NCBI GenBank assembly: GCA_020310875.1
Contig: CM035427.1
Location: 88,046,730-88,110,729 of the forward strand
Direction of reading: 5' to 3'
DNA from: Ceratopteris richardii
Lineage: Eukaryota > Streptophyta > Polypodiopsida > Polypodiales > Pteridaceae
Length of the DNA: 64,000 nt
The position numbers and the translations under genes were made by a program. A model generated the notes under the pieces. The model saw only the letters and a list, made by a program, of their open reading frames with translations. It searched no databases and was not told the origin of the DNA. This document shows, piece by piece, positions 1 through 12,999 of this stretch. Position 1 is the stretch's first letter. Each line of letters opens with the position of its first letter.

Positions 1-674
1 CCCCTTCCTTGTCCTCGTCTTCCTTTGCCCCTTTGATTACCTCCATAGAAAACTTGTGCATCCTTGCTTTTAGTTGAACTTCCACCTATGTTCATTTCTT
101 CGGTGACCATGAGATCAACCAATTGCTCAAAATCGGGAAGATTATCCCTTACATATACTGAAGTGGTAAAGGGTTTCCACTTCTCATCATCTCTCAAACC
201 ATTGAGAGTATAAGCCACAAGATCGTCATCGTCTACGTGGCTTCCAATGGATCCCAATGCATCTGATAACTCCTTGACCTTAAGTATGTAGTCATTTATG
301 CTAGTCCGTGAGCTCTTCCTAAGGTTGTTGAGCTCATTCTTGAGTTGGATCTTCCTTGCTTTGGTGCTTGTTGAATAAAGCCTTTCAAGTGTCTCCCATA
401 CCTTCATGCTTGAATCCAAGTCTTGGATATGGCCGATCATGCTATTGCTAATGTGTTGGGAAAGGATAAAGATTACCCTCTTGTCTCTTTCATTCCATTC
501 CCTAAAGGCCCTTCTCTGGTCATTGGTTGGATTCTCATCCAACCTAGGTCTTGGTTCACTTCCACTAATCAACCTCCAAAGGCCCTTGCCCATAAGATAG
601 TTGGAGACCCTAAATCTCCATGGTTGATAGTTCCCTTTGTCTAGCTTTTCAATTTGAGTGTTGAAGTCTCCCAT
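1..674 (-). pseudogene. gag-derived region (UBN2-type capsid), partial
   Basis: The minus-strand start at 674 encodes MGDLNTQIEKLDKGNYQPW, the typical N-terminus of copia gag. The region continues off the window start and nearly duplicates 17,107-17,766, which encodes a UBN2-type domain. In the element it would make the capsid that packages the RNA. The zinc knuckle and pol lie outside the window on this copy. I treat it as a fossil fragment and have not judged its coding state beyond the edge. Confidence 0.7.
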
Positions 675-922
675 ATCTAGTCTTTGATACTTGACCTAGC
701 CCTTGGCTAATGCTCCAATGTGTGTAAAATGAAAATGAGGCTCTGAGGTTACCTCAATCCAAAGCTTTCCTTAGATGGACACCTTGTGCTCTTGAAACTT
801 TGAGTAGAATAGCTCCCCCTTGATGTGAGCTACCTCCAAGAAGCTTTTGTTGATGCAAATCTTCAATCACCAAATCCAAGAGGTCTTTTTGCTTGTATGT
901 GATACCTCCAAGATGCCCAAAT

Positions 923-934
923 GCTCTGATACCA
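923..934 (-). other. Primer-binding site, initiator tRNA-Met type
   Basis: The minus strand reads TGGTATCAGAGC, the usual plant copia PBS complementary to the 3' end of initiator tRNA-Met. It lies one base inside the LTR end. It fixes the strand and the LTR boundary. Confidence 0.85.
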
Positions 935-935
935 C

Positions 936-1939
936 TGATGGGGGAAGTATCTCAACCCCTAAGCAACGACGAAGTGCGAATGACCTCCACATGTATCCTT
1001 CTTTGATCTCTGCACACCAAAAGTGCTCTTACTCAGACCTTATGCAGAGAACTCCAGTGAGCTTTTGTAGACCTGTGGTAGACACCAAGAGCTTTCTAAC
1101 AAGACAAATTTTACTTCAAATGGATGCTTACACAAAGATAAACAATGTCTACAACATGAGCTAGTTGAATGCTCACAACTGCTAGTCAAGGAGAGACCTC
1201 ACTTCACTCCAGCAAGCTTTTCTCACAGATTATACAGAGAATGAATCTCAAACTTGGTTCAACTTTAGAGCACTCTAATAGCTACCCAATGACACCAAAA
1301 TCATAGAAAATGGATAAATAGAGAAGGAGAACCAGCCCTTACAACAGAGAGCAAAATATTTCAAACAGAGCCTACACACAGAGAGAGATATCAATCACAC
1401 AACTTCACTAAAATGAATGTTGCTCCCAGATTACTCAGAGAATGCTCCGAAAAATTTGTGAGCATAAAATATACTCTAATAGCTATCCAATGAGACAAGA
1501 ATTACATCAAATGGATACAATACGAGGGAGAACCAATGCTAACAACGCAGGGCTAGAGAGTTGCAACACTGCCTACGCACACAGAGATATGCCTACTAAA
1601 AGAAAACAAACAAGCAAGCAAGGGGCTAGCTTAAGCAAGGGGCTTGCTTATCACAACTCCAGCACTTAGTGCTCACTTTACATGAGCTAAACCTCCAAGA
1701 AGATGGCCCAAAAGAAGTCGGGATACATGCTTCTTTTATAGTGAGAAGTGTGCCCCCAAAATCTAGGAACTACCTTTCCAAATCAGCCTCCTAACTTGGA
1801 GGATTTAGTTGAGATGAATTGGGGAGTGGTTAAGTGACTTTTCTTGATGGAATCTTGTGGCTTTTGGCTTCCTGTGATTGCTCCACATGTCCATAAAAGA
1901 TTTCCCATGAATTTGTAGCTTGAGGCTTGACTTTTAACA
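936..1939 (-). repeat. Copia LTR (complete, about 1.0 kb)
   Basis: The LTR runs from TGTTAAAAG (minus strand, at 1,939) to ...CCCATCA at 936, directly next to the PBS. A TATA box sits inside it. Its U3 end abuts the CATATA satellite at 1,940. Matching LTR pieces occur at 16,346-16,690 (plus strand) and 18,028-18,642 (minus strand). Confidence 0.85.
1734..1740 (-). promoter_or_regulatory. TATA box of the copia LTR
   Basis: The minus strand reads CACTATAAAAGAAGC. The same motif is kept at the equivalent place in the related LTR piece at 16,546-16,552, which supports it as the element's own promoter. It lies roughly 200 bp inside the LTR. Confidence 0.6.
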
Positions 1940-3241
<1,302 letters not shown>

Positions 3242-5686
3242 TGTCAGCTCAGGAAATGATTGGTTTGTACGCACTAATGTGTTGCTATTTGGCAAAAGAA
3301 GATGTTTGATTACAGGTACTTGAAGAATTGATCAAATAATTGACGAGAGGAATACAACATGGGAGCTCTCGATGCTAAGAAATACAACATGGACTTCCTC
3401 AAACTTTTGCCGTGGGGAGCTTCTACCATTTTTGAGTAGACAAAGGCTACACTTGCGGTTCTTGAATGATTGATCCACTCATCTGATGAAGATCTGAAAA
3501 GGGGGTCTTTAGTAGCGACAGAGAAGGATCACAACAAAAAAGGGGTAACCGCCGTTTTTTTTAGCGACCATAGCAAGAAATGGGGCGGCAGATCTGACAA
3601 AAGGGAGAAGGGGGGGCTTCGTCCTATGTGCCTCTGCAAGATACTCTATGGGCGGCAGTCGAGAGGAGCAGAAGAAGAACGGGGCCGCTGATCGTTTCTG
3701 GAGGGTTTTGTTTTTTCCGTGGTTCTGACGAAAAAACGGCCAAGAGGAGAGTGATGGGGGGCAGTGGTCTACGTGCCCTCTGTCAGAGTATGGCAGGGGA
3801 GTGGAGGCTCTTATTTTTCTGAATTCATGGTGCAAAAAAAAAAGGGGGAGTTCCTGCTTCGTTTCTGTAGAGGAAGAAAGGCGTTCTTGGCCTTGCGGGA
3901 GGAGAGAGGGGAGAAGTTTTGAGGAAGAAGCTGCTGCGCATCATGCGGAGGTGAACACGTTGAAGTGGAGAGAGGATTACATCAATGATCAGAAGGAGAA
4001 GGTTATGTTAGAGGGAGAAGATGTCAGCTTCTAAGGTATTGATGGACAAGTATTCGTATGCTGTACTAGCTCCAGCCCAGGCCCGAACTCTATCTTCACT
4101 GTGAAAGGGGAGTTCCTGGAGCGACAGGTTTAAATATACTGTGACAAGGAGGGCTACGAGCTTCAAGGGAAAACTTGGAACGTTGAAAAAGAGAGCACCA
4201 GCACACTCATTTTCTGATGATGGTTGAAAATGAGGGAAGAGTTTTTTGGAATCTTGACACAGCTGTTGTTCGCGATATGCTTTATCTGCAGACGTCCATT
4301 TCAAGCAGGAAAGAAGTTTAGCACTATAATGCAAATTAGCTTCAGAGGTATGATGATGCTTGATACTCTATGTTAAGTTCTTCAATACAATATCGACGAT
4401 AGAATTATCAGGCTGTTCTACTTTTGTAAAGTAAGTGGAAATACGTGTGCTCCTATGTGAGTTGAGGTAGAATTATGTCATGCTTGGAAACCCCTACCAT
4501 TACGTGAGTATTGTCTTATGCGCATGAAAGTACGTAATTCGAAATATGCAGGAATCCCTATTGTCGTTCATGGTAACAAGTGGCGTTCTAAAGAGTTTGT
4601 TTCAATATCATAAGCAATGCTGCTCCAGTTACTGATGTCCAACTGTAAGGGGTATATGAGAGGATTGGATACTCATTTGACTAGTTTTGTAGTTGTTAAA
4701 AGGATGATGATCAGTTGACACTCCAACTGAAATGAACGTCAAACAAATTTCTGTGATAAATTTCTGTGCTTTCGAACTAAAACATCTACAGTTTTTTTTC
4801 TCTTCGATTGATTTGACTGTGAGATGTATCTAGTAGTGCAAATATGCTTCTTTGTTTTAGAACTACAGAAGATATGAGAAACAAAAATGATAGGCCTTGA
4901 TGCCTGTTGACAAGCTGACCTGACGTTGATGCATATTGCTAAATTCCGGATTAAATTTAACTAGCGAAAGGTATAATGTGAAACAAAATCGATGTTTCAT
5001 GCATAATGATTAGTATTCTTCAATAATCTAATAAAGAAGTTAGCGTTCAAAACAAATGTTGAAGCAATAAACTTTCATTTAACTCTGATCTCCAAGGGAA
5101 TTTATTGTCTTCGTCAAATAAACTTATGTAATGACTTACATGTTGACTATAGGCACCGATTGACAATTTTTTTTATATAAATTGAACTTCAAGCCTACAG
5201 GTTGCTAAGGCCTCATAGATTAAGGAATACGTTAACTCACAAAGGTTATGTCAACCCGCATGTGTTTAGTATCGATGAGAATTTGTTCATGTGTGCTACA
5301 TGCTTGAACTAAACATTGAAAGGTTTTGATAAGATATTTTCATTGAGGGGAACTTGGTTGAGATATAATAACTTTTAAGATAAGACTCCATTGCATTTTA
5401 GTTTCATTAGAAACAAAACACCCTGTGTGCACCCCTAAGCGTGCAAGAACCGACGTGAAAGGAGGGGGGTTGAGCGAAGAAAGGGAGGGAATTACAGGTG
5501 TGCGTGCATATGTGCAAAAAGAGAAAAGAAAAGAACCAAAAGGAAAGCGAGTGGAAGCGGGTATATACATATGTGATATCCGAGAGCAATTGTGGATTCA
5601 GAGTAAAGAAAGTGGCACAGCACAAGCTAATTTAACAAAACATAGGTGTGTGTAAGGCAGTCTCCCTTGGATTAAGAGAACTAACA
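3242..5686 (+). repeat. 5' LTR of the Athila-like element
   Basis: Starts TGTCAG at the edge of the satellite and ends CTAACA just before the PBS. Its partner at 13,830-16,270 matches along its whole length. A TATA-like stretch (TATATAAAT, 5,175-5,183) is a possible promoter, weakly supported. Short open frames in it recur only because the LTR is duplicated. Confidence 0.93.
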
Positions 5687-5689
5687 TTT

Positions 5690-5707
5690 TGGTGTGTTTG
5701 CCGGGAA
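5690..5707 (+). other. Primer-binding site, degenerate tRNA-Asp type
   Basis: The sequence TGGTGTGTTTGCCGGGAA starts three bases after the 5' LTR. It matches about 13 of 18 bases of the TGGCGCCGTTGCCGGGGA site that I recall for plant Athila/Tat elements (tRNA-Asp). The position right after the LTR is as expected; the tRNA assignment is from memory. Confidence 0.6.
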
Positions 5708-5792
5708 TAGCTTGGCACGTCTCTATAAGAGAGTATCATAGGTTCGCCTAGCGCCACATGTTGGCCGAGCTTGCGGACTCCAGATCTAGTAC

Positions 5793-7693
5793 ATGAGTGA
5801 GGGGAGCTCATTCTCAGGAGCAACACAAACTCAAAGAGAGGAACGCGCTCAGAGAAGAGCCCTTGAAAGAGAAAGGAAGAGGTGGGAATCGCAAGTTGAG
5901 TCAACCTCGACTGGCTCAAAGAAATCTGCCAAAAACGTGTATTCTCGTAGGAGAGTCGCGAATCAAGTGCGGAAGTTTGAAGGAGGGATCTTGAGGCCAC
6001 GTGCGCTAAATTTTTGGGATCGAAGTGATATTGACATCACACCTCTGTTTGAAATGGCTCAACGGATTTCGGTTCATTTTTGGGATCGAAGTGATATTGA
6101 CATCACACCTCTGTTTGAAATGGCTCAACGGATTTGGGGGACTTCACCAAGTTTTCAGGTGCTTGGGATGAAGATCCGGATAGTTTTATCCAACTGTTTG
6201 AGGTTACTTGTGAGGCCAATGAGGTAGTTGACCAGGGTCAAAGGTTGAAAATTTTTCCGGCTATTCTCCGTGATGAGGCAGCCAACTGGTATGGGAATCT
6301 GACACCACAAGAGCGTGGAACTTATCAGATGCTCAAGGAAGCCTTCTTGGCAAAGTTTCGACGACAAGGCTTCCAAGATAGATTGGCCCAACAAATGGAT
6401 TATTTGCGACAGGGAGTCAATGAGAGCATCGATAACTACATTCAAAGAATGGAAACCTTGGTAAGAAAGATGGGCGCAAATGCCCCAAACGATGAGACAT
6501 TGAAGAGAAGATTCATTTTGGGATTGAGAGATCCTATGGCACAGTAGCATATCAGCCTGACAAGACTTGCGACTTTAATGGATGCTAAGGAACAAGCGAG
6601 GCTTTGGGAGGAAGTCCAATTATGCCAACAAAGGAAGATGGAACTCTTATACGAGCCAATGGGAGGCCCAGGGAGCATACCGATGAAAGATCCTGGCCAA
6701 GGAAGTCCTGCATTGACGACTCCAGCTTTTGTAGCTGCCACTAGCACGCCAGGTGAGGTAAAGCCTGCGCTAACTGAAGAACGAATATTGGAGTTGGTCA
6801 CACAAGCTATAAAAGCTGCCACAATGACCCAAGAAACATACACAGTAAAACCAGAGGTGACTACAAACCCCAATCAAGTGTTTCGATCAAATACATGGTG
6901 TGGAAAGTGCCATGGTTACGACCATCTGGCTTCAGAATGCCCTACAGTCTGGAGAGTATTCACAGATAGATCACCACCTAGGATGCGTTGTACTTTTTGT
7001 GGAAGAACAAATCACACGGAGGACCGATGTTACAACAAGAGAGCCTATGAAGAGAGGACCATGAAATCAGGAGATACAAGAGAAAGACCTTACACGGGAT
7101 TGCCCGCTCAAAGTGTCCCACCTACATCTCGTTGGGAAAACAAACCTACTTATGGATATGGTGCTCAAGGTCAAGGAGGAGACTATCCAAGAGGAGCCGC
7201 ACATGATCAAAGAAGAGATGGTCCAATCCAGTGCTGGAGATGCCATGGCTTTGGCCATACTCAATCTAGGTGTCCAAACGAAAAGAAACCAATTGATTAT
7301 ACCCCACTATGTAGGTACTGTAGTGGAGAGGGCCACTTTGATGAGGATTGTCCAAAACGAAGAGCTGTCGCCGGCAAGGAAAAAGGACCAGTAGGGTCCT
7401 CGAATTATGTTGACACTCAGATGCATTCCACAACGAGAGCTCAAGAGCACATTCCTACGATCGGAGTAGTGTTCAAGACACCGAACCCTCAAGAAGGCTC
7501 TAGCTCGTCAATGCACTTTGTGGATGCTTACGAGGCCAAGAAACCACATAAAGATCTAACTGTGGCAGTAGTCACAAGGACTCAAGAGTATTCGAAGAAA
7601 AATCCAGGAGGCGAAGGTGAAGAAGGGAGTCAAGAGAAGATTGTTGAGCGTGAAGAGGTAGAAAACCAAGTTGAAGGATTTGCTGAGCAGTAA
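5793..7693 (+). pseudogene. gag-derived region of the Athila-like element, broken
   Basis: The capsid part (about 6,130-6,550) has the Retrotrans_gag signature: an AANWYGNL-like segment followed by a FLAKFRRQGFQDR segment. Downstream (about 6,890-7,350) are four CCHC-type zinc knuckles, for example CGKCHGYDHLASEC, CWRCHGFGHTQSRC and CRYCSGEGHFDEDC, which would bind the element RNA. Four knuckles is more than the one or two usual in plant gag. The region is a fossil with a few breaks and is not expected to give a full product. Confidence 0.8.
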
Positions 7694-7732
7694 GAGCTTG
7701 AGGATGGGGAAGAGATTGAGATTCTTCCACCA

Positions 7733-10700
7733 GTGACCAAGGAGTTTGTGCCGGGCATAGCGCCATTCCCCGAAAGATTAAGGACTCCGAGATGTAGGAA
7801 AGAAGGACAAAGTTTAGGGGAAGTGGATATCGTAAAACTGTTGGCTGACACAGAAGTCACGCTGGACATTAGCACATTGCTGAAGTGTTCACCTGCCTAT
7901 AGGAAACAATTCTACAATGAATATATTAAGAAGCCGAGGAAAGCTCGAGAGAAAAAGAGACAAGATAAAGATGTCCAAGGAATCATTCAAAGTATTACGA
8001 CGCAAATCGATTCGAATGCTCCAACTGTGATGGTCGAGATTAAAGGATATGCAGTCCCTGGTGCTCAGTTAGATAGTGGAGCCGCAGTCAACCTGATGAC
8101 TGAGTTCATGATGAAAGCTTTGGGCCTCAACCACATGGAAGAAACTCCGATGTCCTTGAGAATGGTAGATCAAACACAAGTGAAGCCTACGGGCCTTTTG
8201 AAGAATGTAAGTACAGTTGTGGGCGGTCTAGAGTTTAAAGTTGATTATCTGATAGTAAGACCAAGGACCTCAGAGGCGACCTTCTCAATCTTACTTGGAC
8301 GGCCATGGCTGGTGCAAGCCGAATGTGTGCACGATTGGCGCACAGGATTTATCACAATTGGACCGAAGGTTGATCGAATACAACTTCAAGTGTCTCCAAA
8401 CTTGACCGGCAAGAAATCGACAACAGCTGAGGAAAGGGAGCAAAAAGCAAAGGAAAAGGTTAGACAAGAAATGGCGCGGGTAAGATTTGCCCTGCGCACG
8501 GAGACTTCTAAGGACCTTTCACAGGATGGATTTAATCTGCAATTGGCCAACCTCCAACATGCGAAAGTGGGCGAGTACATAGATCCTCTATGTTACAAGG
8601 ATGATTCAGACCAGGAGTTGCTGGGATGGTTGACACATACCAGTGAATTTGAGTGCTACATGTTGAGTATAGACGCAAAGGGAAACGAAGTTACCAAAGA
8701 AAAGTTGAAACTGGAGTTAGCTCCGACAATGGAAGTGCAATAGTTGAGAGAAAGGGTTAGAATGCTAGAAGAAGAGCTTCTAAGGAGAAGTCGACAATCA
8801 GACAGAGAAGCGGAAAGTAAAACTAAAGTGCGGGAAGCCATTGCAAAAGCTGAACTAAAGAAATTGGGTGCGGTTGAAAAAGAACAAAACAATAATTTAC
8901 TGGCCAACCATGCACGCATGATCGGGGAACACTTTCCAATCACAACGTCATCAAGGAATAAGGAATATTTGCGAGAAGCTCAGTTGGAAAAATAGGAAGT
9001 TTTTCCAGAAAAGTTCTTGAGTGTGGGGTCAGAGCTACCAGAGGGAGTACGAGATTGCATTAAATTGGCACTCAAAAATTTCAGCAAGGCCTTTGCATGG
9101 TCATACAGTGATCTGAGAGGAATTGATCCCCAAATCTGCCAACATTATATAGACTTGGAAGAAGGTACCCGACCAATATGTCAACGACTTAGGCGGACAA
9201 ATCCAGTCTACTCGGAATTGATCAAGTTGGAATTGACTAAATTATTGGAAGCAGAATTCATATATCCCATCGCATCCAGCGAATGGGTATCACCAATTGT
9301 AGTTGTTCCGAAGAAAAATAAGAAAATCCGTATTTGCATAGATTATCGAAAGTTGAACGAGCGCACAAAGAAGGATCATTTCCCTTTGCCGTTTACTGAT
9401 CAAATCTTGGACAGAGTGGCTGGCCATAAATTGTACTCATTTTTGGATGGTTTCAGTGGGTACAACCAGATCCAAATCCATGAAGAGGATCAATCAAAAA
9501 CTACTTTCACCATGGAATGGGGCACATACGCATATCGTGTGATGCCATTTGGATTATGCAATGCGCCAGCCACATTCCAGAGGGCAATGATAGCTGCATA
9601 TCAAGACTATCTGCAGGATTGGATGGAGATATTCCTCGATGACTTTGCGATCAGAGGCAACGATGAAAACATGATGGAGAGGATTGAAGCTATTTTAAAA
9701 AGAAGCATTGAAAAAGGCATCGCATTGAATCCTGAAAAGTGTACATTTGGAGTACGAAGAGGATTGCTTTTGGGACATGTTATTTCCGAAAAAGGAATCG
9801 CGATCGACGAGGATAAAGTGGAAAAGATCGGACAACTTCCACCGCCTCAAAACTTGCGGCAACTCAGAGGATTCTTGGGGCATGCTAATTATTATCGACG
9901 ATTTATATTAAATTTTGCATCCTTAGCGGCACCACTGACGAATCTTTTGAAGAAGGACCAACAATACCAATGGACTGGAGAGTGTCAAGTTGCATTCAAC
10001 TCGATCAAAGAGAGATTGATAAATGCACCGATTTTGGTAGCACCCGACTGGACGAAAGAATTCCATGTGCGTACCGACGCTTCTCATACTGCGGTTGGAG
10101 CAGTACTATGCCAAGCCGATGAAAAGAAGTTGGACCACCCTATTTATTACGCAAGTCGCATCTTGAATAGCACTGAGAGGAACTACACAACTACAAAGAA
10201 GGAATGCCTCTTGATGATCTTTGCGATGAACAAGTATCGGCATTACTTGATGGGAAAGCATTTCACGTTTTATGTGGATCATGAAGCCCTTAAGTATATC
10301 ATTAATAAACCTGAACTATCAGGGCGATTGATGAGGTGGATGCTACTTCTCCAAGAATTTCAATTCACAGTGGTAACCAGACCAGGCAAAGCGCATATAT
10401 TGGCTGACCATTTATCTCGAATTGTTAATGAGGAGCCAATCTCTGGTGTGCCCGATGATGCTCCTGATGGGCATCTATTCCAGGTTGAAGCTAAAGTACC
10501 TTGGTACGCCGACTTGGTGAATTTCTTGTGCACCACTCAATATCCGCTAGGAGCAAGCAAGAGAGAGAAACAAAAACTGTTAGCATTGGCGAAGCACCAT
10601 AGCATCATTGGGGGGCAACTCTATCGATATTTTGTTCATGAGAGCATTTATCGGAGGTGTCTCGAGGAAGAAGAAGCAACCCTAGTGTTGAGAGCATTAC

Positions 10701-11754
10701 ATGATGAACCCTGCGGTGGGCATTTTGCTGGTGAACTGACGGCAAGAAAGATTTTATTGGCTGGGTATTGGTGGCCAACGCTGTTCAAAGACTCTCATGC
10801 ATACTGTAAGAAATGCGACAGATGCCAAAGAATGGGCAAACCAACATTGACGCATGCAGCTCCTCTCACACCGTGCTTGCTCTTAAGCCCTTTGAGAAAT
10901 GGGGAATTGATTTTGTGGGGCCTATTGATCCTCCCTCAAGACGTCGGTCTAATAGGTATATTTTGGTCTGCACAGACTATGTTACCAAGTGGGTAGAAGC
11001 CAAAGCTCTGAAGACTGACCGAGCTGTTGATGTAGCTAAATTTTTGTATGAACAAATTATCACTCGATTTGGATGCCCGTTGGAAATAGTAAGTGATAGA
11101 GGAACGCACTTTGTCAACGAACTGATCGAAGAATTAATGGAATTATATAAAATCAAACATAGGAAAAGCACTCCATATTACCCGAGAGCGAATGGACAAG
11201 TGGAGGTCACCAACAAAGTTCTTGAACAGATTCTAACAAAGACAGTAGCTGTGCATAGGAGAGACTGGGATGAGAGACTTTTGGAAGCTTTGTGGGCGTA
11301 TAGAACATCCTACCGAGTGACGACAAAGAGCACTCCGTTCTCCCTAGTGTATGGCGAGGAAGCCATCTTTCCCATCGAAAAAGAAGTTCCGACCTTAAGA
11401 GTGGCCATCGAAGCCAGGTTGGGCAAGGAAGAGTCATTGAAGGAAAGGTACATACAACTGGTCAAGCTGGAAGAAAAGAGACTCATTGCACAACAAAGTT
11501 TGGAAGCTATTAAGAAGAGACGTAAAGAGAGGCATGATAAGAATCTCAAGACCTATGCGATTCAAGAAGGGGATTTGGTACTAGTCTATGATAGTAAATA
11601 TTATAAATTCCCGGGGAAGTTACAGACAAGATGGGCAGGACCGTTTAAGGTGGTGGAACTCAACTCCAATGGTTCCATGCGAATTCAAGATTTAGGAGAA
11701 GAATATGCTCCCGTGAAGGTTAACACGCTTCGAGTTAAACCATATTTCAAGTGA
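7733..11754 (+). pseudogene. pol-derived region (PR-RT-RH-IN) of the Athila-like element, broken
   Basis: Domains follow in gypsy order. The aspartic protease core LDSGAAVNL is at about 8,070. Reverse transcriptase runs about 9,100-9,900, with a catalytic FLDDF box near 9,631-9,645 where YxDD is commoner. RNase H is at about 10,060-10,440 (RTDASH and ADHLSR). The integrase zinc-binding HHCC motif lies near 10,700-10,830, the catalytic core (SDRGTHF, YYPRANGQVE) at 10,890-11,250, and a C-terminal GPFKVVE stretch follows. I see no chromodomain, which agrees with Athila/Tat rather than chromoviruses. The region has a few breaks and is a fossil. Confidence 0.88.
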
Positions 11755-11966
11755 TATTAACACGGGAGAAGCCAGATAACATTCAACGGAAGGACATAGT
11801 AGATTCCTTGTACATAGATGTATAGTTATATATATATATATATATATGCGCATATGTAAGCTATGATTTGTGTGTCATAAATATTCTTCCTTGCTAGCTC
11901 AAGAATTTTGGACTTCTAATTATTTTTCTTGTGTTGCGCAGAGACTGTTAGGAGCTAAGTAACAAA

Positions 11967-12317
11967 ATGGCAGATCAAATAACACAACTCTACTTGTATG
12001 AGCTAAGGATATATTTCTCAGACCAAACATTCGCCCACATGGACATAGATGTCGACGACTTTGAAACCGAGTATGATGTGGAGGAAGCGCATTGGCTGGT
12101 ATGCTTTATAAACCAGGGTTTGGGTGTTGCATTTTACATTGAGTGTTTTGAGGAATACCTGACTCGACATGTAGGATGGGCGGGAGATCGATATTACTAT
12201 TTTGATCCTTCTAGGGAAATGCCTAACGAAGAAAACGATATCACTTGGGCTTGGGCAGATGTGTTGACGATAGGAAGTGATGACGGAGCTCCTGAAGTTG
12301 AGCCTGACTCACCCTAG
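11967..12317 (+). CDS. Extra small ORF (116 aa) after integrase in the Athila-like element, unknown function
   Basis: An open frame of 116 codons starts 213 bp after the pol stop. The product is strongly acidic and rich in D, E, Y and W (for example DIDVDDFETEYDVEEAHW). It has no signal peptide, membrane segment, Cys cluster or zinc motif. Athila elements often carry an env-like ORF here, but this protein is far too short and soluble-looking to be an envelope. A pyrimidine-rich run ending in GCAG (about 11,925-11,941) lies just upstream and looks like a 3' splice site, so expression from a spliced RNA is possible, as known for additional ORFs in this clade. I do not recognise the family. Its coding status is inferred from position and composition only. 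Confidence 0.5.
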   Translation: MADQITQLYLYELRIYFSDQTFAHMDIDVDDFETEYDVEEAHWLVCFINQGLGVAFYIECFEEYLTRHVGWAGDRYYYFDPSREMPNEENDITWAWADVLTIGSDDGAPEVEPDSP

Positions 12318-12672
12318 GGAAGTTGTCGGGATGCGAGTACGATGTTAGGCTACATGAGACATCCCAGAGATCCACATTCTAGATCGTCTAAGGATAGGTA
12401 CAGGAGGGACTAAGGCATAGCTGGTTGTAGTTACCTAGTGAAAAGTCAAATCGATGAATACATATGTAGTGTCTGTAATTGAAAGAATGGAGTGAAGAGG
12501 TGGTTGATCTGTCAAAGGCTAGAGTGTATATGTTTGCATGCATGTGTGGGAAAAGTGGGAAAGTCCCTTTCTTCCTCTCCCTAATTCTCAGGACTTGGGT
12601 AAATTAATTAACTATGAAAAAAAAAGAAAAAGAAAAGAAAGAAAAAATATTGTGTTGTTGTGATCGTACCAA

Positions 12673-12999
12673 TGCGCTATGGTGGGCTAGTAGGTGGGTG
12701 GATTTATCCTAGCCGGGTGGTTAGGACCACGAGCCGCAGCTAGTTTCGCCATAGGCTTGGGATGTATATGTTTATGTCTTAGCTATGCGCCATAACGGGT
12801 TGGTAGGTAGGTGGAGCCATCGTGGCTGGGTAGTCACGACCATGAGCCGTATCCAGCTTCATTATGGGCTAGCTGATATATGTTATGTGTTATCATTGTG
12901 TGTTTGTGTGTTGTGCGCTGCATTGCATTGGTAGATGGGTGGAATCAACCTGATCGGGTGGTCAGGTCCACGAATCGCATCCAATGTCAATGCAGGCCA
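12673..12999 (+). repeat. Three diverged tandem repeats (about 85 bp each) in the 3' region
   Basis: Copies lie at about 12,673-12,756, 12,785-12,873 and 12,912-12,999. Each runs TGCGC..., then GGTAG(G/A)TGGGTGGA, then GGGTGGT(T/C)AGG, then CCACGA, then a GCATCCA-like end. In the first and third copies GTGG and CCAC can pair around a 6-base loop. GC content is higher than around it. Function is unknown. Confidence 0.75.

Larger units (their letters stand above)
1..1939 (-). mobile_element. Ty1/copia LTR retrotransposon fragment (5' part), runs off the window start
   Basis: Read on the minus strand the order is LTR (1,939-936), primer-binding site (934-923), leader, then the start of gag (from 674 to the window edge). 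The gag product resembles the UBN2/DUF4219 family typical of plant copia elements. The LTR begins TGTTAAAAG and ends in CA. A second, close copy of the same family lies at 16,346-18,642. The fossil is partial because the window cuts it. Family assignment is firm from gag type and the initiator-Met PBS; the lineage within copia is not determined. Confidence 0.85.

Noticed and set aside
3470-4334. Small frames duplicated at 14,058-14,923
   Set aside because: They lie in the LTRs of the Athila-like element; they recur because the LTR is duplicated, and they have no domain.
11967-12317. Envelope gene of the Athila-like element
   Set aside because: Only 116 residues, no signal peptide or membrane segment.
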